From NCBI RefSeq assembly GCF_958298935.1, contig NC_084943.1, forward strand, positions 12,951,001 to 13,015,000: DNA of 64,000 nt. The letters run 5' to 3'. Both the position numbers and the translations under genes were made by a program. Numbering within the stretch: the stretch's first letter is position 1; every line of letters begins with the position of its first letter. Origin of the DNA: Phragmites australis (lineage: Eukaryota; Streptophyta; Magnoliopsida; Poales; Poaceae). Below the pieces are notes generated by a model, which saw only the letters and a list, made by a program, of their open reading frames with translations, was not told the DNA's origin and searched no databases. Positions 10,354 through 22,514 of the stretch are shown here, one piece after another.

Positions 10354-13300
10354 TCTTTGCACGGTCCCTACAAGACCTCCCTAGGGTCGACCGCTGCATC
10401 ATTGAGCATGGCCCCCGAGTTGACCCGAAGGCTAGGCCAGTGTGCCAAGGGCTCCGCAAACTCTCACTTGAGTGGGTGGAGGCCACAAAGGATGAGGTCC
10501 AGAAGCTGCTAAAGGCTGACGCCATCCGAGAGGTTATACACTCCGAGTGGTTCTCAAACCCTATCCTTATCAAGAAACACAATGGGAAATGGTGCATGTG
10601 CATCGATTTCACCTCACTTAACAAAGCTTGCCCTGAGATCCGTACCCCCTTCCTCACATTGACTAGTTGGTAGATTCTACTACCGGCTGTGACTTGCTAA
10701 CCTTCATGGACGCACACTCTAGATACCACCAGGTGTGGATGGCTACAGAGGATGAGAGCAAAACTAGCTTCATCACCCCTTTCGGGTATACTGCTATATT
10801 CGGATGCCCTTTGGCCTTCGAAACACTAGAGCTACCTACTGCCGGTTGGTACACAAGATTTTGTAGCAGCAATTAGGCCATAACATCAAGGCCTACATCG
10901 ACGATATTGTCATAAAAGCAAGCTCGAGGCCAACTACGTCGCTGAACTCTAAGAAAGATTTGACAGCCTCCGGGTTGCGAGCATGTGGCTCAATCCTAAG
11001 AAGTGCGTGTTTGGTGCCAAGGATCGCAGACTATTGGGATACCTCATCTCCCGGAGGGGCATCGAGGCCAACCCTGACAAGATCCGTGTCATCATGGAAA
11101 TGTCACCCCCACCAACATGATGGAAATCTAGCGCCTGCTGGGTGCCTCATAGCCCTTAGCCATTTCCTAGCCTAATCTACTAAGCACAACCTTCTGTTTC
11201 TTAAAACGTTGAGGGGCGTCGAGCCTTTCAAGTGGACCCTAGAGTGCCAAACCGCCTTCGAGGCCCTAAAACCCCACCTTTCTGACCTCAAGATGCTCAC
11301 GATAACACTTCCCGGTGAAGGGCTCCTTCGGTACTTATCTCCTTCAGCCTCCGCCGTATGTGTTGTGCTAATACAGGAGGGGGACATCGGAGGTCGGTCT
11401 ATATAGTGAGCCATATACTACGTATCGGAGGCCCTATCATGGGCCAGGACATTCTACACCGAGCTTGAAAAGATGGCATATGCCCTCCTAATGGCCTAAT
11501 GAAAACTCCAGCACTACTTCCCCGCCCACGATATAATTGTGCCAACATCATACCCACTTGGCAACATGTTTTGCAATCGGGAGGCAACCGTACGCATCGG
11601 CAAGTGGGCTGTGGAACTAGCCCCCTTCACAATAAAATTTGTGGCTCGAACGGCCATCAAGCTGCAGATATTTGTTGACTTCATCGCCGAATGGATATCA
11701 GCACCCACCGAACCTCCTGCGCCCCCTCATCAAGATGTATGGACAGTATGCACCGACGGATTGTATGGCCCTGCTAGCGTAGGGGCCATGGCTATCCTCA
11801 TCTCCCCTATGGGTCAGCAGGCCAAGTTTGTTGCCTAGTTAGAGTTCAAGACAACCAATAATATTGCTAAGTACGAAGCCATCCTCTTGGGCCTCCGCAA
11901 GGCCCGAGCCTTGGGACCTAGTAGAATCATCGTCAAGATCGACTCCTCAGACCATTGTGGGGCACGTAGACAAGAGCTTCTAGGCTCAGCATCCGGACCT
12001 GGCAAGATACCTCGAGGCCATCACAAGGCCAAAGGGTTGTTTTGTGGTATAATAGTACGAAGCATACAATGAATAGACAATGAGCAGGAAGATGCCCTAT
12101 CAAAAGCCGCTACTAGGAATGGAGACATGCCATTAGGAGCCTTCTTTAAGGTCCTCCAACGGCTAGCAGTTGACATCTCGGATGAGACAATGGCCACCAT
12201 TCTTCTTATTGGAGCCTTGGACTGGAGGGTCCCCCACTTTTCCATATATGGAGTAGAGGAGCCAGATGACTCCGTTGCATTTCGTCACATGCAACACTGC
12301 GCCAGGGGCTACCTCCTAGTTGATGGCATCCTTTATAAAGCGAGAGTCTACGCCCCCTCCCCCTCTATGTAACCAAGCAAGAAGGGGCTGACCCCCTCTG
12401 AGAAATTCACGAAGGGCTTTGCAGCAACCACTTTGCACCCTACGCCCTGGCTAGCAAGGCACTACGCCAGTGGCTCTACTGGCCCATTGTTATGTTTGAT
12501 GTAGAGGAACTCGTGCGCACCTAGAAATGATGCCAGTGGATGGGGCCCATCTCATTTGGGGCGGAAAACGTGTCAGAGCCACCGACCCCCGGCTCCCCTA
12601 CAGCCAATCACCCTCATCTAGGCTCTAGCGCGCTGGGGAATGGATCTCATCGGACCATTCCCTCGGGCCTAGGGAAACCTTCGGTACGTGGTAGTGAGAT
12701 TGGAGTACTTCTCAAAATGGGTTGAGGGTGAGCCCTTCATTGCAATCACATCAAGGAATGTCCAGAGGTTCTTCTGGAAGAACATAGTCTGCTACTTTGG
12801 CGTTCCGTGACAACTCAGAGGCGATAATGGAACGCAATTCGACTTCGGACCCTTTAGACAATTCTGTACGGAACTCGGCATCAAGTTGTGCTTCGCCACC
12901 GTCCGTTATCCTCAGTCCAATAGGGTCATCGAGTGCGCCAATGGCAACATTCTCTCAGGCTTAAATTGCCATCTCGTAGGCCTGGCTAAAGGCCTATGGG
13001 TTGAGGAGCTTCCAAAAGTCTTGTGTTCCTACTGAACCTCGGTCACACGGCCCACAGGCTTCACCCCCTTTCAACCCCTATACGGCGATGAAGCTATGAC
13101 CCCAACTGAGATCAAAGGATGATCACTCTGGGTACAACTACCATAGATTGCCAGAGAAAGAGAGCCCTCCCTTGACTTCTCTGAAGGCACACAGCTCCAC
13201 ACTGTCCAGAATCCCAACCACTACATCACCAGAACAAAGACCAAGTACAATCCCAAGATTGTACCACGAAGCTTCAAACCTGGAGACTTGGTGCTACAAC

Positions 13301-13475
13301 GCGCCCTGGCCCCAGGAAAACTACATAGCAAATGAGAAGGCCCCTACTTAGTCCTTGAGTCCAATAGGCCTGGCTCCTACTGTCTAGCAGACACGGAAGG
13401 GTCCCTTCTAGAGCATATTTGGAACGTGGATACCCTCCAAGTGCTATGTATAGGAGTCCTTCGCACTCCTCACCT
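10354..13475 (+). pseudogene. Tat-lineage pol relic (RT, RNase H, integrase)
   Basis: This is a degenerate polyprotein of a Tat-type Ty3/gypsy element, starting inside the region just before RT. Recognisable blocks are AIREVIHSEWFSNPILI and WCMCIDFTSLNKACPE (RT, 10520-10640), DLLTFMDAHSRYHQV (10688), ESKTSFITPFG, AYIDDIV (10895) and TNNIAKYEAILLGLRKA (second, archaeal-type RNase H near 11860). The integrase shows RGDNGTQF (12820), KLCFATVRYPQSN (12885) and a C-terminal FKPGDLVLQRALAPGKL (13278). Stops and frameshifts occur every few hundred bases. The order RT, RNase H, extra RNase H, integrase fits Tat. Gag and protease are absent; the gag piece at 1076-2540 may be its lost 5' part. It ends near 13475, just before a tandem repeat array. 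Confidence 0.85.
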
Positions 13476-13611
13476 TTTTCTGGCAAAACTAGCCACAGGA
13501 TCATCTGGGACCACAAGTCTAGGACTCTTCGAGGGGACCCTAGCCATGTAAGGGCCGGTAGAGTTACATTCTCCATCAAAATACCCGACATCAAGCCAAA
13601 AAAGTAGGATC

Positions 13612-14410
13612 CCTCTGGCATCTTTAAGGCATTGCCTACGTGTTGAAGGGCTATGGACGCACTGGCACCTTGAAGGCCAAGCTAGCCTCCATGCCGGTGT
13701 GGACAGGCACCCTTCGGCATCTTTAAGGCATTACCTACGTGCTGTAGCGCATTGGACCCTCAGGCATTTTTAAGGCATTGCCTACGTGCCGGAGCGCTAT
13801 AGACCCACCGACATCTTGAAGGCCTAGCTAGGGTCCGTGCCGGCGTGGACAGGCACCCTCCGGTATCTTTAAGGCATTGCCTATGTGCTAGAGTGCTTTG
13901 CAGCCTTCATCATCTTGAAGGCATAGCCTCCCTGATAGCTAGGGCATGCAACATTGGACCCTCCGTCATCTTGAAGGCCTGGCTAGACTCTGTGACGGCT
14001 GTGGCATGCACCCTCTGGCATCTTTAAGGCACTGCCTACATGCTGGAGCTCTATGGACCCACTAGCCTCTTGAGGGCCTAGCTAGGCATTCTAGTGTGGA
14101 CAGGCACCCTCCAGCATCTTTAAGGCATTGCCTATGTGCCGAAGCACATTGGACCCTCTGTCATCTTGTAGACATAGCCGTAACGGCTGGGGCATGTAGC
14201 ACTGGACCCTCCATCATCTTGAAGGCCTAGCTAGCCTCCGTGATGGATGTGGCATGCACCGTCTGGCATCTTTAAAGGTGAAACCTTTGTGTCGAAGTAG
14301 CATTGGACCCTCCGTGATAGTCGTGGCATGCAGCATTGGACCCCTCGTCATCATGGAAGCCTAGCCAACCTCTGTGACAGCGGCAGCGTGTACCCTTCAA
14401 CATCTTATAG
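13612..14410 (+). repeat. ~50-bp tandem repeat array downstream of Tat pol
   Basis: The motif GGCATCTTTAAGGCATTGCC recurs at about 13618, 13713, 13762, 13862, 14018, 14114 and (diverged) 14265. The spacings of 95, 49, 100, 156, 96 and 151 bp are multiples of about 48-52 bp. Alternating units carry the related CATCTTGAAGGCCTAGCTAG. There are about 15 diverged units. It lies between pol and the antisense ORF of the same element, where Grande-like Tat elements are known to carry tandem repeats. Confidence 0.85.
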
Positions 14411-14604
14411 CCAACAAAAAGTTTAGCTCTGCTCGAACCCAACACAACTAAACCTTCCTAAAATTTGCACCCTCCAGCCGCTAAGCACCAATAGGATGTG
14501 AGGGGGCCTGAGATGGCAGAGATAAATGTAGCATCAGTACGACCAAAAACCAAAAGGCAAGAAGAATAAATCCAAGACAAATACAAATTTATACAAATTC
14601 AAGA

Positions 14605-14610
14605 TTTATT
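14605..14610 (-). terminator. Possible poly(A) signal of antisense ORF
   Basis: The minus strand reads GAATAAATC here, downstream of the last antisense ORF fragments. It is the expected position for 3'-end formation of an antisense transcript. It is a six-base match only. Confidence 0.3.
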
Positions 14611-17600
14611 CATGCGTGACATACACAAACATTACGCTCGGGTAACTGCCATACATAGAATCTACACCTAGCAAGCGTGCTGGCCCCGAGCGCCGGCCCA
14701 GAGTACTACAGGAGATGGAGGGCGCTAGACCTCCATGCCTCCAAGAAGCCCCCCGGGATGTGGAGGATCGTCTCCTATAGTGGCGCACCATGTGGCAAAG
14801 CAGGGACACATGGTGCGAAGACTTCCTAGCAAAAATAGAGTCCCCCTAGACTCGGGAAGATGAAGGTTCTACCAGGAGGGGGTACGCATCGAAGGCCAAA
14901 ACATCTAGCTCTTCCTCTGGTGCCACCTATTCCGAAGCCTCCGCTGCATCCACATCCTCTGCCTTGACTTTGGCCATAACAAACTCAAGGATATCTAATG
15001 ACACTATTCCATCAGGGCCCCAGGGAAGAACAAAACAATGAGATATGAGCAGATTGGCAGCCTCCGAAGCTGTCCACCAGTCATCCTTTTCAATAAATCA
15101 TACTTCCGAGGTAGGGGCAGAGGTAGAAGCACTCGGGTCCTCCAGCTCTTCCTGGACAAGGATGTCAGCTACCACCTCCGGAACCAAGTACCCGAGGGAG
15201 TAGTGCTGCATAACAAAGCAATCCCGCCGCCACCTTTGAAAAGGTAGGGTGGCCCCTGACACTGGGGACACACTAGACCCCACCTAGCCTCAAGCCACCA
15301 CACCTGTATGCGCAAATCCTACTAAAAATTAGCCACATAGTGCAAACCCCCAGCAACAGCACAAACAAAAAATAAATATTAGCGGGAGGTAGACATTCCC
15401 CCAGAAGTCACACAAAATTAAAGTTCACAAAATAGGAGGAGGTGTTAAAAATACTAGGACCCAGCCTTCCGCAGGAAGAAGAAGAAAAAACAAAAAAAGG
15501 AGCGTACACACCTCTGAAGGTAGATCTCGGGAAGCGTCTTCCACGCGTAGTGACTATTCCAATGGAATGATAGCTGGCTCTGAGAGACGTCCAACTGACG
15601 GTGCCACATCCGAGAGATTCGGGTGAGAAGTCTGGCCCTTCACAGGAAAGTCAGGGCAAGGAACCACTTTACCACTTTGCTTCACATGAGCTACCATATA
15701 ATGCAGCATCATGGTCCGGCCATGCTTTGCCCATAGGGCCTCTAGGTCGAGGACCCCCTCAACTGATGTGGAGTCAGCCGCCGCAAAGGGTTCATCTCCG
15801 CTAGAATCGGTTGTCGAAGCCAAAATGTGAACCAGCTCAGACTCACAGGGTGGTGGAACCATGCCCTTTGGAGTGGCCGTTGGGAGCACCCTGCAGGGAT
15901 CATCAATTTCCGCTAGGGCTCTGAAGCCTCTAGAACAGGGGCCAAGGGTGGACCTACCTCGATATCCTCTGAAACACCCTGAGAGCATGAGTTAGGCTCC
16001 AAGTGCATCGCTACAATGGGATGTAAACCAGCAAAGTAATAACGTCTCAACTCAGCCTGTAAGGTCTTCATCCTCTGAGTCGATGAACCCGCAATCAAGA
16101 TCCAGGGAGGCCTCACCCCCTCTTTGGCCCTGACCATGGCCCGCTAGGTCCAAAAGAGCCAAACCCTTTCCCCTGTCACCTCCCCTGGGCTGGGCCTCAT
16201 CTTCGGCCAGGCCACCTGCGCTCTGATCCTGTTTCTGACACTTCATGCCATTTGGTGATGCTTGAGATGACCCAACCACCGAGCTAGTCTGTAAGCCCTC
16301 GGAGGCAGGTGGGGCCGAGCCTGAAGCGGCTTCATGGGGACCGCAGAGGCCAAGGAACCAAAAGGCACATGCCCTCTCGCTACCCGGCAACCTTGGGATC
16401 CGACGAGTTTGGTCACGCCGGGGCATCCACCTCGAGATAGTGGCAGATACGGTTGTATCGCTCCCAGCTCCCGACCAAACCCACATGTCGGTCCCGCTCT
16501 ATGGTAGTAGGCGGACCCAAGAATACTTCCACGACCTTAGCCACTTGCTCCAGCAGGAGACAATCCTCTAGAAGATAAAAGAAACAAGAGGCATTTCACA
16601 TTTGCAGGTTCAAAAACTAAAATAACAAGGAGGACTCACCGGAAAGGACAGTGAGCCCATAGTACACATTCGAATCCTCTTCCCCACCATGTTCGAAGAC
16701 ACAGTTCCAGTCCGCCTGAAGGGGTCAGACATGTAGCATAGCGACCTCCTCCATGAGATCACACATGCTCATCCATCGGGCCACCCGTTGGAGAAGCATC
16801 AACTGCGCAGCAAGCTAGGCATATGAGATGTCCATCACCACAGTTAGAACGTACTCGATGTCGCAGTTTATAGAATGAAGGTGGAACGGAAGCATACATC
16901 ATGGTAAAACCACTTCTCTGACCACCCGGTGTACCACCGACCATTGATGGCTTTCAGCAAAAACATGCCCTAATACCCTGGCCGTACCTAGAAGTTGACA
17001 CTGCCAAAGCTGAGGGCCTTCATCACCCTATCCTTCATCCCCAGCTTCGGTTGGCAACTCGCATAGTGGATGGTGGCAAATAGGTTTGCGCTTCCTTCAC
17101 ACCCCTCTGCTCGCATGGCCCACTCAAAGATGGCCAAGTGAGCGATGGCATTAGCATGGAGCTATAGGAGCTCCACAAAGAAGTAGTGGAGTACCCCTTC
17201 AAGAAGCGACACAACCAAAAAGCCATGACCCGCATCAAGGAAGGCCTCAAACACCACGGTCTCGTGACACCATGGGTCAAGAATTTCCTCTCCCCTGAGC
17301 CCTGAACGACGAATCGGGAGGGGATCTTCCACTCCTCGACCATCTAGTCAAGCACAGTGTCATCGATGATAGATTATCTCATCACGTTGGTCTGCTAGGG
17401 GTACTTATTGTTGGCACGCCAGGCGGCCACCCAGACAATGGCAGAGCAATCGGCACCGCCTGAGTCCGGAGGCCCCGTGCGCCTTGTCATCCCCGCCCAA
17501 CAATGACATGATGGCCCTATCTCAAGTGCTAGAACTAGTCATGGGGCCCCCAAGGTGCGGTGAGGAATTCTGGATGGTGGGAGAGGCTATGAGGCGAAGC

Positions 17601-17684
17601 GATGGAACAGGTGTGCAAATGTAAATGCGGACGAAGATGGGAACAAGATGCTGAGCAAAACCACCACTTGGTCGAGACCCTCTT

Positions 17685-17693
17685 CTTATAAAG
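17685..17693 (-). promoter_or_regulatory. Possible TATA box of antisense ORF
   Basis: The minus strand reads ATCTTTATAAGAAGAGG, with a pyrimidine-rich leader downstream (toward lower coordinates) and two ATGs near 17540 and 17510. This fits a core promoter for the antisense unit. No experiment or conservation supports it here. Confidence 0.35.
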
Positions 17694-18048
17694 ATAAGAG
17701 GGGTGTTTACTCCTAGGGAAACCCACGCACTCCCGTCCTTTCACTAGCAAGGCCACAATGATGGGGAGTAGAACCGCTCCCCATGACCCTCCTACGACAA
17801 GGTACCATGTGTCCCCTCAGCGTCTGACAAGGCGCCACCGCCCACTAACCACAGGTCGCATTTAATACCCCTTTACAGGTGTCATCGATGATCAAATTCC
17901 AAACTGGATTGGGCAGGATCCTCCAGGCGACTGGCAGGAAGACAAAAGGGCTGCAAGCCATCAACTATGGAGCCAAGGATTGCCAGGGGCCCTGACCCAA
18001 AAAACCATAGGGCTAGTCACCTCGCTGACCATCCTCATGAGGGGCTAC

Positions 18049-18831
18049 TATTAGGGGTCATCATTTAGGAGCCCCACCACTCCTAGCCCTAGTGGACTGC
18101 GCTTGTGGACAAAATGGGTCCCTGGAGGCTATGCGGATCACTAGGCTCGGGGACCCTCACAGAGCCATGGCCTTCTGGAGCCCCAGCCTCCAAGGCCTTG
18201 GCCTTCTGGAGCCCCAGCTTTCGAAGCCCTTACCCTCCGGAGCCCCAGTCTCAGGAGCCCTTGCCTTCCAAAGTCTAGGTAGGCTTTCTGAAGTCCCGAG
18301 AGAGAGCCATCTGACCTAGGAGAAATATCAACTAGAGGGGCACCACGAGCCGTCCTCCACCTGCAAGGAAGTGACCTACATTTAATGCAATGCAAGTGGA
18401 GGCCATGCTGACATCTCCAACACAAGTGGAGGGCATCCTGACATCTTGACAGTGCGGCATTGCAATAGGCGACGGACTAGAAGCCATATCCCTAGGGCCA
18501 CTTACACTATTGTATTGCCATGGTAGATAATATTTTCTAGTTAAGGGTAAAATACATACTTCCTAGACCCATACTAAGTGATTTGATCAGTCCTAGGTCT
18601 CTACGGGATAGCGATGGTTTGTATCAATATCTCTGTAAGGGTATATTGTTTATTTCCACCCTGCATGACACTATAAATACAGACCCTTGGCCATCAGACC
18701 AAGGGACCAATCCTTTTTTACCATCACATATCTGGTGTTCCTCCTTCTTCACTTCTTCTCCAAGCTTGAGCACACTCCTGTGAGTGTACTCTTGCCACAC
18801 TTGTTCGCACAAGACATATTCTTGTGCCAAC
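18049..18831 (+). mobile_element. 3' LTR of the Tat element
   Basis: It follows a purine tract (ATGAGGGGCTAC) and begins TATTAGGGGTCATC, a TG-to-TA mutated start. It ends ...TTCTTGTGCCAACA at 18831. A TATA box (CTATAAATACAG) lies at 18671-18682. Three diverged repeats of CTTCTGGAGCCCCAG lie at about 18172, 18205 and 18235. The 5' LTR is not in the window. The LTR end abuts a CACTA transposase exon, so this element inserted into the CACTA element. Confidence 0.75.
18672..18679 (+). promoter_or_regulatory. LTR TATA box
   Basis: TATAAATA lies inside the LTR, about 160 bp before its end, the usual place for the retrotransposon promoter. Downstream sequence through 18831 would be R/U5. Confidence 0.5.
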
Positions 18832-19477
18832 AAATGACAATGGATAGATAAGCTTCTTCACTTGATAAGTGGTGGTAGAAAAGGAGTTAGGCTTCGGAAG
18901 CATGTTTGCTAAGAGACTCAACAGATCCGAGAAACTCTTGTTGGACCATCCATTGCTAGCTTTCAACCTTAGAAGTTAAAGCATCGAATGCAACATCATA
19001 AACTCCTCATCACAACCCTTTGATTCCTCATACAAAAGTTCCTTTGATGCCTTCTGTAATGCCTCAAAATTATCTAAACCTCTCATTTCCCTTTAAACTG
19101 TGGCTCTGTGTTGCGCAACATTTCCTCTAGATTGAAACCATCATCATCATCTATCATAACATTACTGTTGCCTTCGACTCCCTCATCATCACCATCCACC
19201 TGATTAACAGCGATGTTGTTGTTTGATTCGCATGTACATTTTTTGCATGACTGTGCCAACATGTGTAATCCTCGACAAAACCACTCAAGATCAAGTGTGA
19301 TTTGATTAAGCTTGATTTCTCCCACAATTTCTGGTTCTTGCAGTCAGAGCATGGACAATATATTTCCTTTGTCTTCTTAGTCAAAGCGTCATTCTCAGTG
19401 GCTTCAATAAAAGTAGAGAGTCCTTTGATGCATATTTATCTATGTTTTGGCACATCGTACATCCATGGTCTATCCAT
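18832..19477 (-). pseudogene. CACTA transposase N-terminus, truncated
   Basis: This is the first part of a TnpD-like En/Spm transposase. The start MDRPWMYDVPKHR lies at 19477. A zinc-binding transposase-associated segment follows (EIYCPCSDCKNQKLW with KSHLILSGF near 19300), then an acidic linker (about 19130-19200) and FEALQKASKELLYEESKGC. The conserved NGWSNKSFSDLLSLLANMLP runs to 18890 and YQVKKLIYPLS reaches 18832. A TAA lies near 19435 and a frameshift near 19250. It breaks exactly at the Tat LTR end. The DDE catalytic domain is missing. Confidence 0.85.
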
Positions 19478-19980
19478 CTTTAACTTTGACCACAAAATTA
19501 GATCCATAAATTAATTAATAAGAAAATCATAATAAAAAAGAATTTTGAAAAAATGGAAAAAATTGGGCATGTTATGGTTATAATATATCCACACAATTGA
19601 ATCTACATTGGCGAAAACTTATGCCTCAAAACAATGTGGATCCATTACTCTCTCCCTCTACATCTAGATCTAGATCTTGATATATCAAAAAAACCGCATG
19701 TGGACCACCTCTGTAAATAGTTCTCTTATCACATGTGGTTCACATAACAAACCGCATGTGGAAATGTTCATTATCATAGGCGGTTCCTTATATAAACAGC
19801 CTATAATAATGGAGCTATTTCTAGAGGCGGTTCATATAAAGTAACTGCCTCTGGAAATTAGTTTTCACAGGCTGCTCGAAACCGCATGAGGCCTTAGTCT
19901 ACTACTCCGGTGGATTGTATTATGAACCGCCTGTGAAAAGGCAGCTTAGGTGTCTCGAAAAATAGCTTTTGTAGTAGTTG
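18832..19980 (-). mobile_element. 5' terminal part of a CACTA transposon (CACTA-4)
   Basis: The right end, read on the minus strand, starts CAACTACTACAAAAGC at 19980, a CACTACTACAAAA-type terminus with one extra base. The next 300 bp (about 19680-19980) carry repeated subterminal words AACCGCCTGTGAAAA and AACCGCATGTGG in both orientations, as in CACTA elements. Transposase coding follows on the minus strand and is cut at 18832 by the Tat LTR. The rest of the element is not found in the window. Confidence 0.8.
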
Positions 19981-20379
19981 ACATACCGGGAAAAAGGTAC
20001 AAAATCTATAGATGTATAAGATAAGAACAAACCATGTGAGTGGAAACGCAGGAGTAGCATGTTGTTGTATAGGTCCAATACTAAACTAAGAATATGAGAC
20101 GAGGATTTAAGGGCCAAATGTTTTGCTTTTATGTGAGAATGTATAAACTATTTTTTCTAGCCACTGTGGTTGGCAACTCATCTCCTTTTTTATTAAATAG
20201 AAGATTACTAACGTCTATAATCATAGACGACGACTCAGAACTTAGTTGGCAACTTGTTCTTTTAGCCACTTTAGTTCATGATTGCTACTGAGCCGCCAAT
20301 TTTCTTTCTGGCATTTCCACCATTATTCATGTACGGATTCTAAGGAGATGTGAAGCAACTGGTCCGTAAGGGATGGACA
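19981..20379. other. Spacer between CACTA-4 and the MULE
   Basis: There is no coding, repeat or RNA signal that I can support. It is AT-rich, with short ORFs lacking recognisable motifs. It flanks the left target duplication of the Mutator-like element. Confidence 0.5.
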
Positions 20380-20465
20380 AGCACATGGTGAATTTTTTCA
20401 ATAATATTATTTTATTGGAAAATTGCAAAAATAATAGCCGAATTCACAAAATTGCAAGAATAGAT

Positions 20466-20780
20466 AACTGTCGGCACATGGAGTGCCGACTAGGGGCCTA
20501 TCGGCACTCCGCGTAACAACTTCTTACGCGGATGTGGCCCTGGGGACCTGACGGTACTCTGAGTACCGACAGGGCATGGGCTCGGTGAAACAAGGGTACC
20601 ATGGAGGTTTTTGGCACATCAAGGACACTTTGGACACTCCATGTGCTGACAGATGCCACGTCATGGCCTGTCGACACTTTGCATGTCGACAGGTGCCACG
20701 TCGTGGCCTATTGGCACTCTACATGCCGACATGTGCCAATCCATTCCTATTCGCAGAAGGAGTGCCGATAAGACTATAAT
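20466..20780. repeat. Subterminal palindromes of the MULE, left
   Basis: TGTCGGCAC and its complement GTGCCGACA recur with 4-6 base centres at about 20470, 20500, 20550, 20650, 20680, 20715 and 20760, giving repeated small hairpins. The matching right-end set lies at 32936-33170. Confidence 0.75.
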
Positions 20781-20789
20781 ATTTACACG

Positions 20790-21218
20790 GTCGTCGACCG
20801 GTTCGGCTTCTTCCCCGTACGCTCGACCAATCGAGAGCAGTGGCACGTGCAAAGGAGAGAGAGGGCGGCGGCGTGTAGAGAGAGGGTGACAGTCCCGTAA
20901 CCTTATCCCTGTTGCTAAAGCATCTCATGGTGTAGCAATATTACCCCCTGTATCATTGATCTCTAAAACAGGCCACAACCACCTTGTCTATATAAGGGTA
21001 ACACATCCATGTTGTCTTCTATCATTAATCATTAGTTGAGACTATTACTCCATGATGTAAAAGGAACCACTACATGTTGTGAGGGAAGATGCTCGAGCAC
21101 ATGATGCATCACATCCATAGAACTTGCAGCTACAGCCGGCCTACACCTATAGCTTGGACACTCACCCGTGACCTTATCCTTTCTTCTATAGTACGGCGCC
21201 TCTTTCTCTCTCTATTTT
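20790..21218 (+). other. Promoter-like/LTR-like segment left of nested Tat
   Basis: There is no coding signal. It contains TGTCTATATAAGGGTAACAC at about 20986-21005. A related stretch, TGTGTATATAAGGGTAACCC, lies at about 26611-26630 on the other side of the nested Tat element. Upstream bases also correspond weakly (CAATATTACCCCCT and CAGTATTCCCCCCT). This may be a duplicated promoter or two pieces of an older LTR. Confidence 0.35.
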
Positions 21219-21558
21219 GTCGTGGGTAAATCCATGACAGTGATTCCGGGGTATGTTGGACAGTGGGTGCATGAACGGTGTTTCAGGGACTAGGTGTATC
21301 TGTGTGTAGTTGAAGGATTTGGGGACACCAGGGATTATGCAGGTTCGAGTCTCCCGGAGGATAACAACCCTACGCCATGTGTTTTCTTTTATAGTAGATC
21401 TCACTTGGTTACAAACGGTGTTCTAGCAGTTTGCCAAAATTGATCTCCTTTCTGTTACAAACGGGGTCCTCATCTCTTTATATAGTAGGGAGAGGGAAAA
21501 CTTACATGCGGGCCCTACACAGATGACCTCTTTTCATTCTAATATCTAACTGAACTCA
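21219..21558 (-). mobile_element. 3' LTR of nested Tat, partial
   Basis: It matches 25554-25893 closely over about 340 bp (GGGTAAATCC, GACAGTGATTCC, GTGCATGAA, TAGATCTCACTTGGTTACA, CTTTATATAG). It then diverges abruptly after TAACTGAACTCA. The rest of the LTR (about 600 bp) is missing here. Confidence 0.8.
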
Positions 21559-22514
21559 GGAGGAGGGGATTGATTGGGGCTTTCTAGAGAAGGAGATCGA
21601 TGAAGAGGAAGAGTTGGATAAGTGGAAGGGAGGTCTTCGAGGCGTGTTGAGCCGGTCAACAGCTCCAGCAGGGCCTTTGCTTCAGCCGCGCATCTTGGCC
21701 CTTACGTTGGTCGCCGTACAATCCCCGGAGTGGTGAGCTACCATCCCAGGGAGGAGTATAAGAGGTTCCTCAAGTCGTTCAGGGGTAGATAGAGGCGAGG
21801 GTCCGGCGGGCTTTATATGCCAACCTTGTGCTAGTCACTAGAGTTAGGGAGGATAGGGTAGGTAAGTATTTGGATAGTTAGCCCGATTGGGTGTAACTAG
21901 TCGGCTTGTAACCTATCCTCCTCATGAATGGAAATTGCTAGGGTCATACAGTGTTCGCCTTCATTCCGGCCCCCTCCCTAACCCTTGCCAATGGTTGGAG
22001 GATAAAAACGGAGTCCTGCAATTTTTTGGATGGATTGGCCTAGACCACTGCTTGGATTTTTTCGGTAAAACTTTCCCGGTGTCGATGCGGAGAATTGGCT
22101 CAGCTTGTCCCATCCTGCTCGCTAGTGAGGTTTTTGGTGGGTAATGGCCATAACTTGACAAGTCTATCAGTAGCGACCAGCACATGGCCTGAGTGAGGAC
22201 TTGTGGCCTTGTTGTCGTATTTCCAGCAGCTCGTCCCCGTGTTATTGTGTGAGCATATGCGATGGGGCTTCACCCCATTCTTGGGTCTCTGGCTGCTTTG
22301 TTGTTTGTCGCCCTGGTCACCAGGTTCGGTAGTGGTCATCAAGCGTGGTTGCGCACTGTGGTCAGAGGACCAATTTACGGGGAGTTTGTTGCTGGTCAGG
22401 AGGTCCTGCAAAACAGGGAGTCTGGTTTTTTGAATTTGAAATCTTACAGGTCGTATTCAACGCTCGTTCGGAAGGTCCTAAAAATAGAGAAAACATGCCC
22501 ATTTTTGAGCGGCC

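Larger units (their letters stand above)
14411..17760 (-). pseudogene. Antisense extra ORF region (aORF) of Tat element
   Basis: This is the extra gene that Tat/Grande-type elements carry antisense between pol and the 3' LTR. On the minus strand the readable stretch at about 16990-17270 gives VVFEAFLDAGHGFL, VLHYFFVELL, HLAIFEWAMRAEGCEG and ATIHYASCQPKLGMKD. It resembles the plant gypsy-type domain family often labelled Transposase_28. Other fragments (15554-15988, 16052-16486) are hydrophilic and unassigned. Several frames and stops interrupt it. A minus-strand TATA box sits at 17685-17693 and an AATAAA at 14605-14610, so a complete antisense transcription unit may have existed. The function of these proteins is unknown. 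From 14411 to 14600 nothing else is seen. Confidence 0.6.

Noticed and set aside
10440..10673. Independent short RT gene
   Set aside because: It is one open segment of the decayed Tat pol that continues on both sides in other frames.
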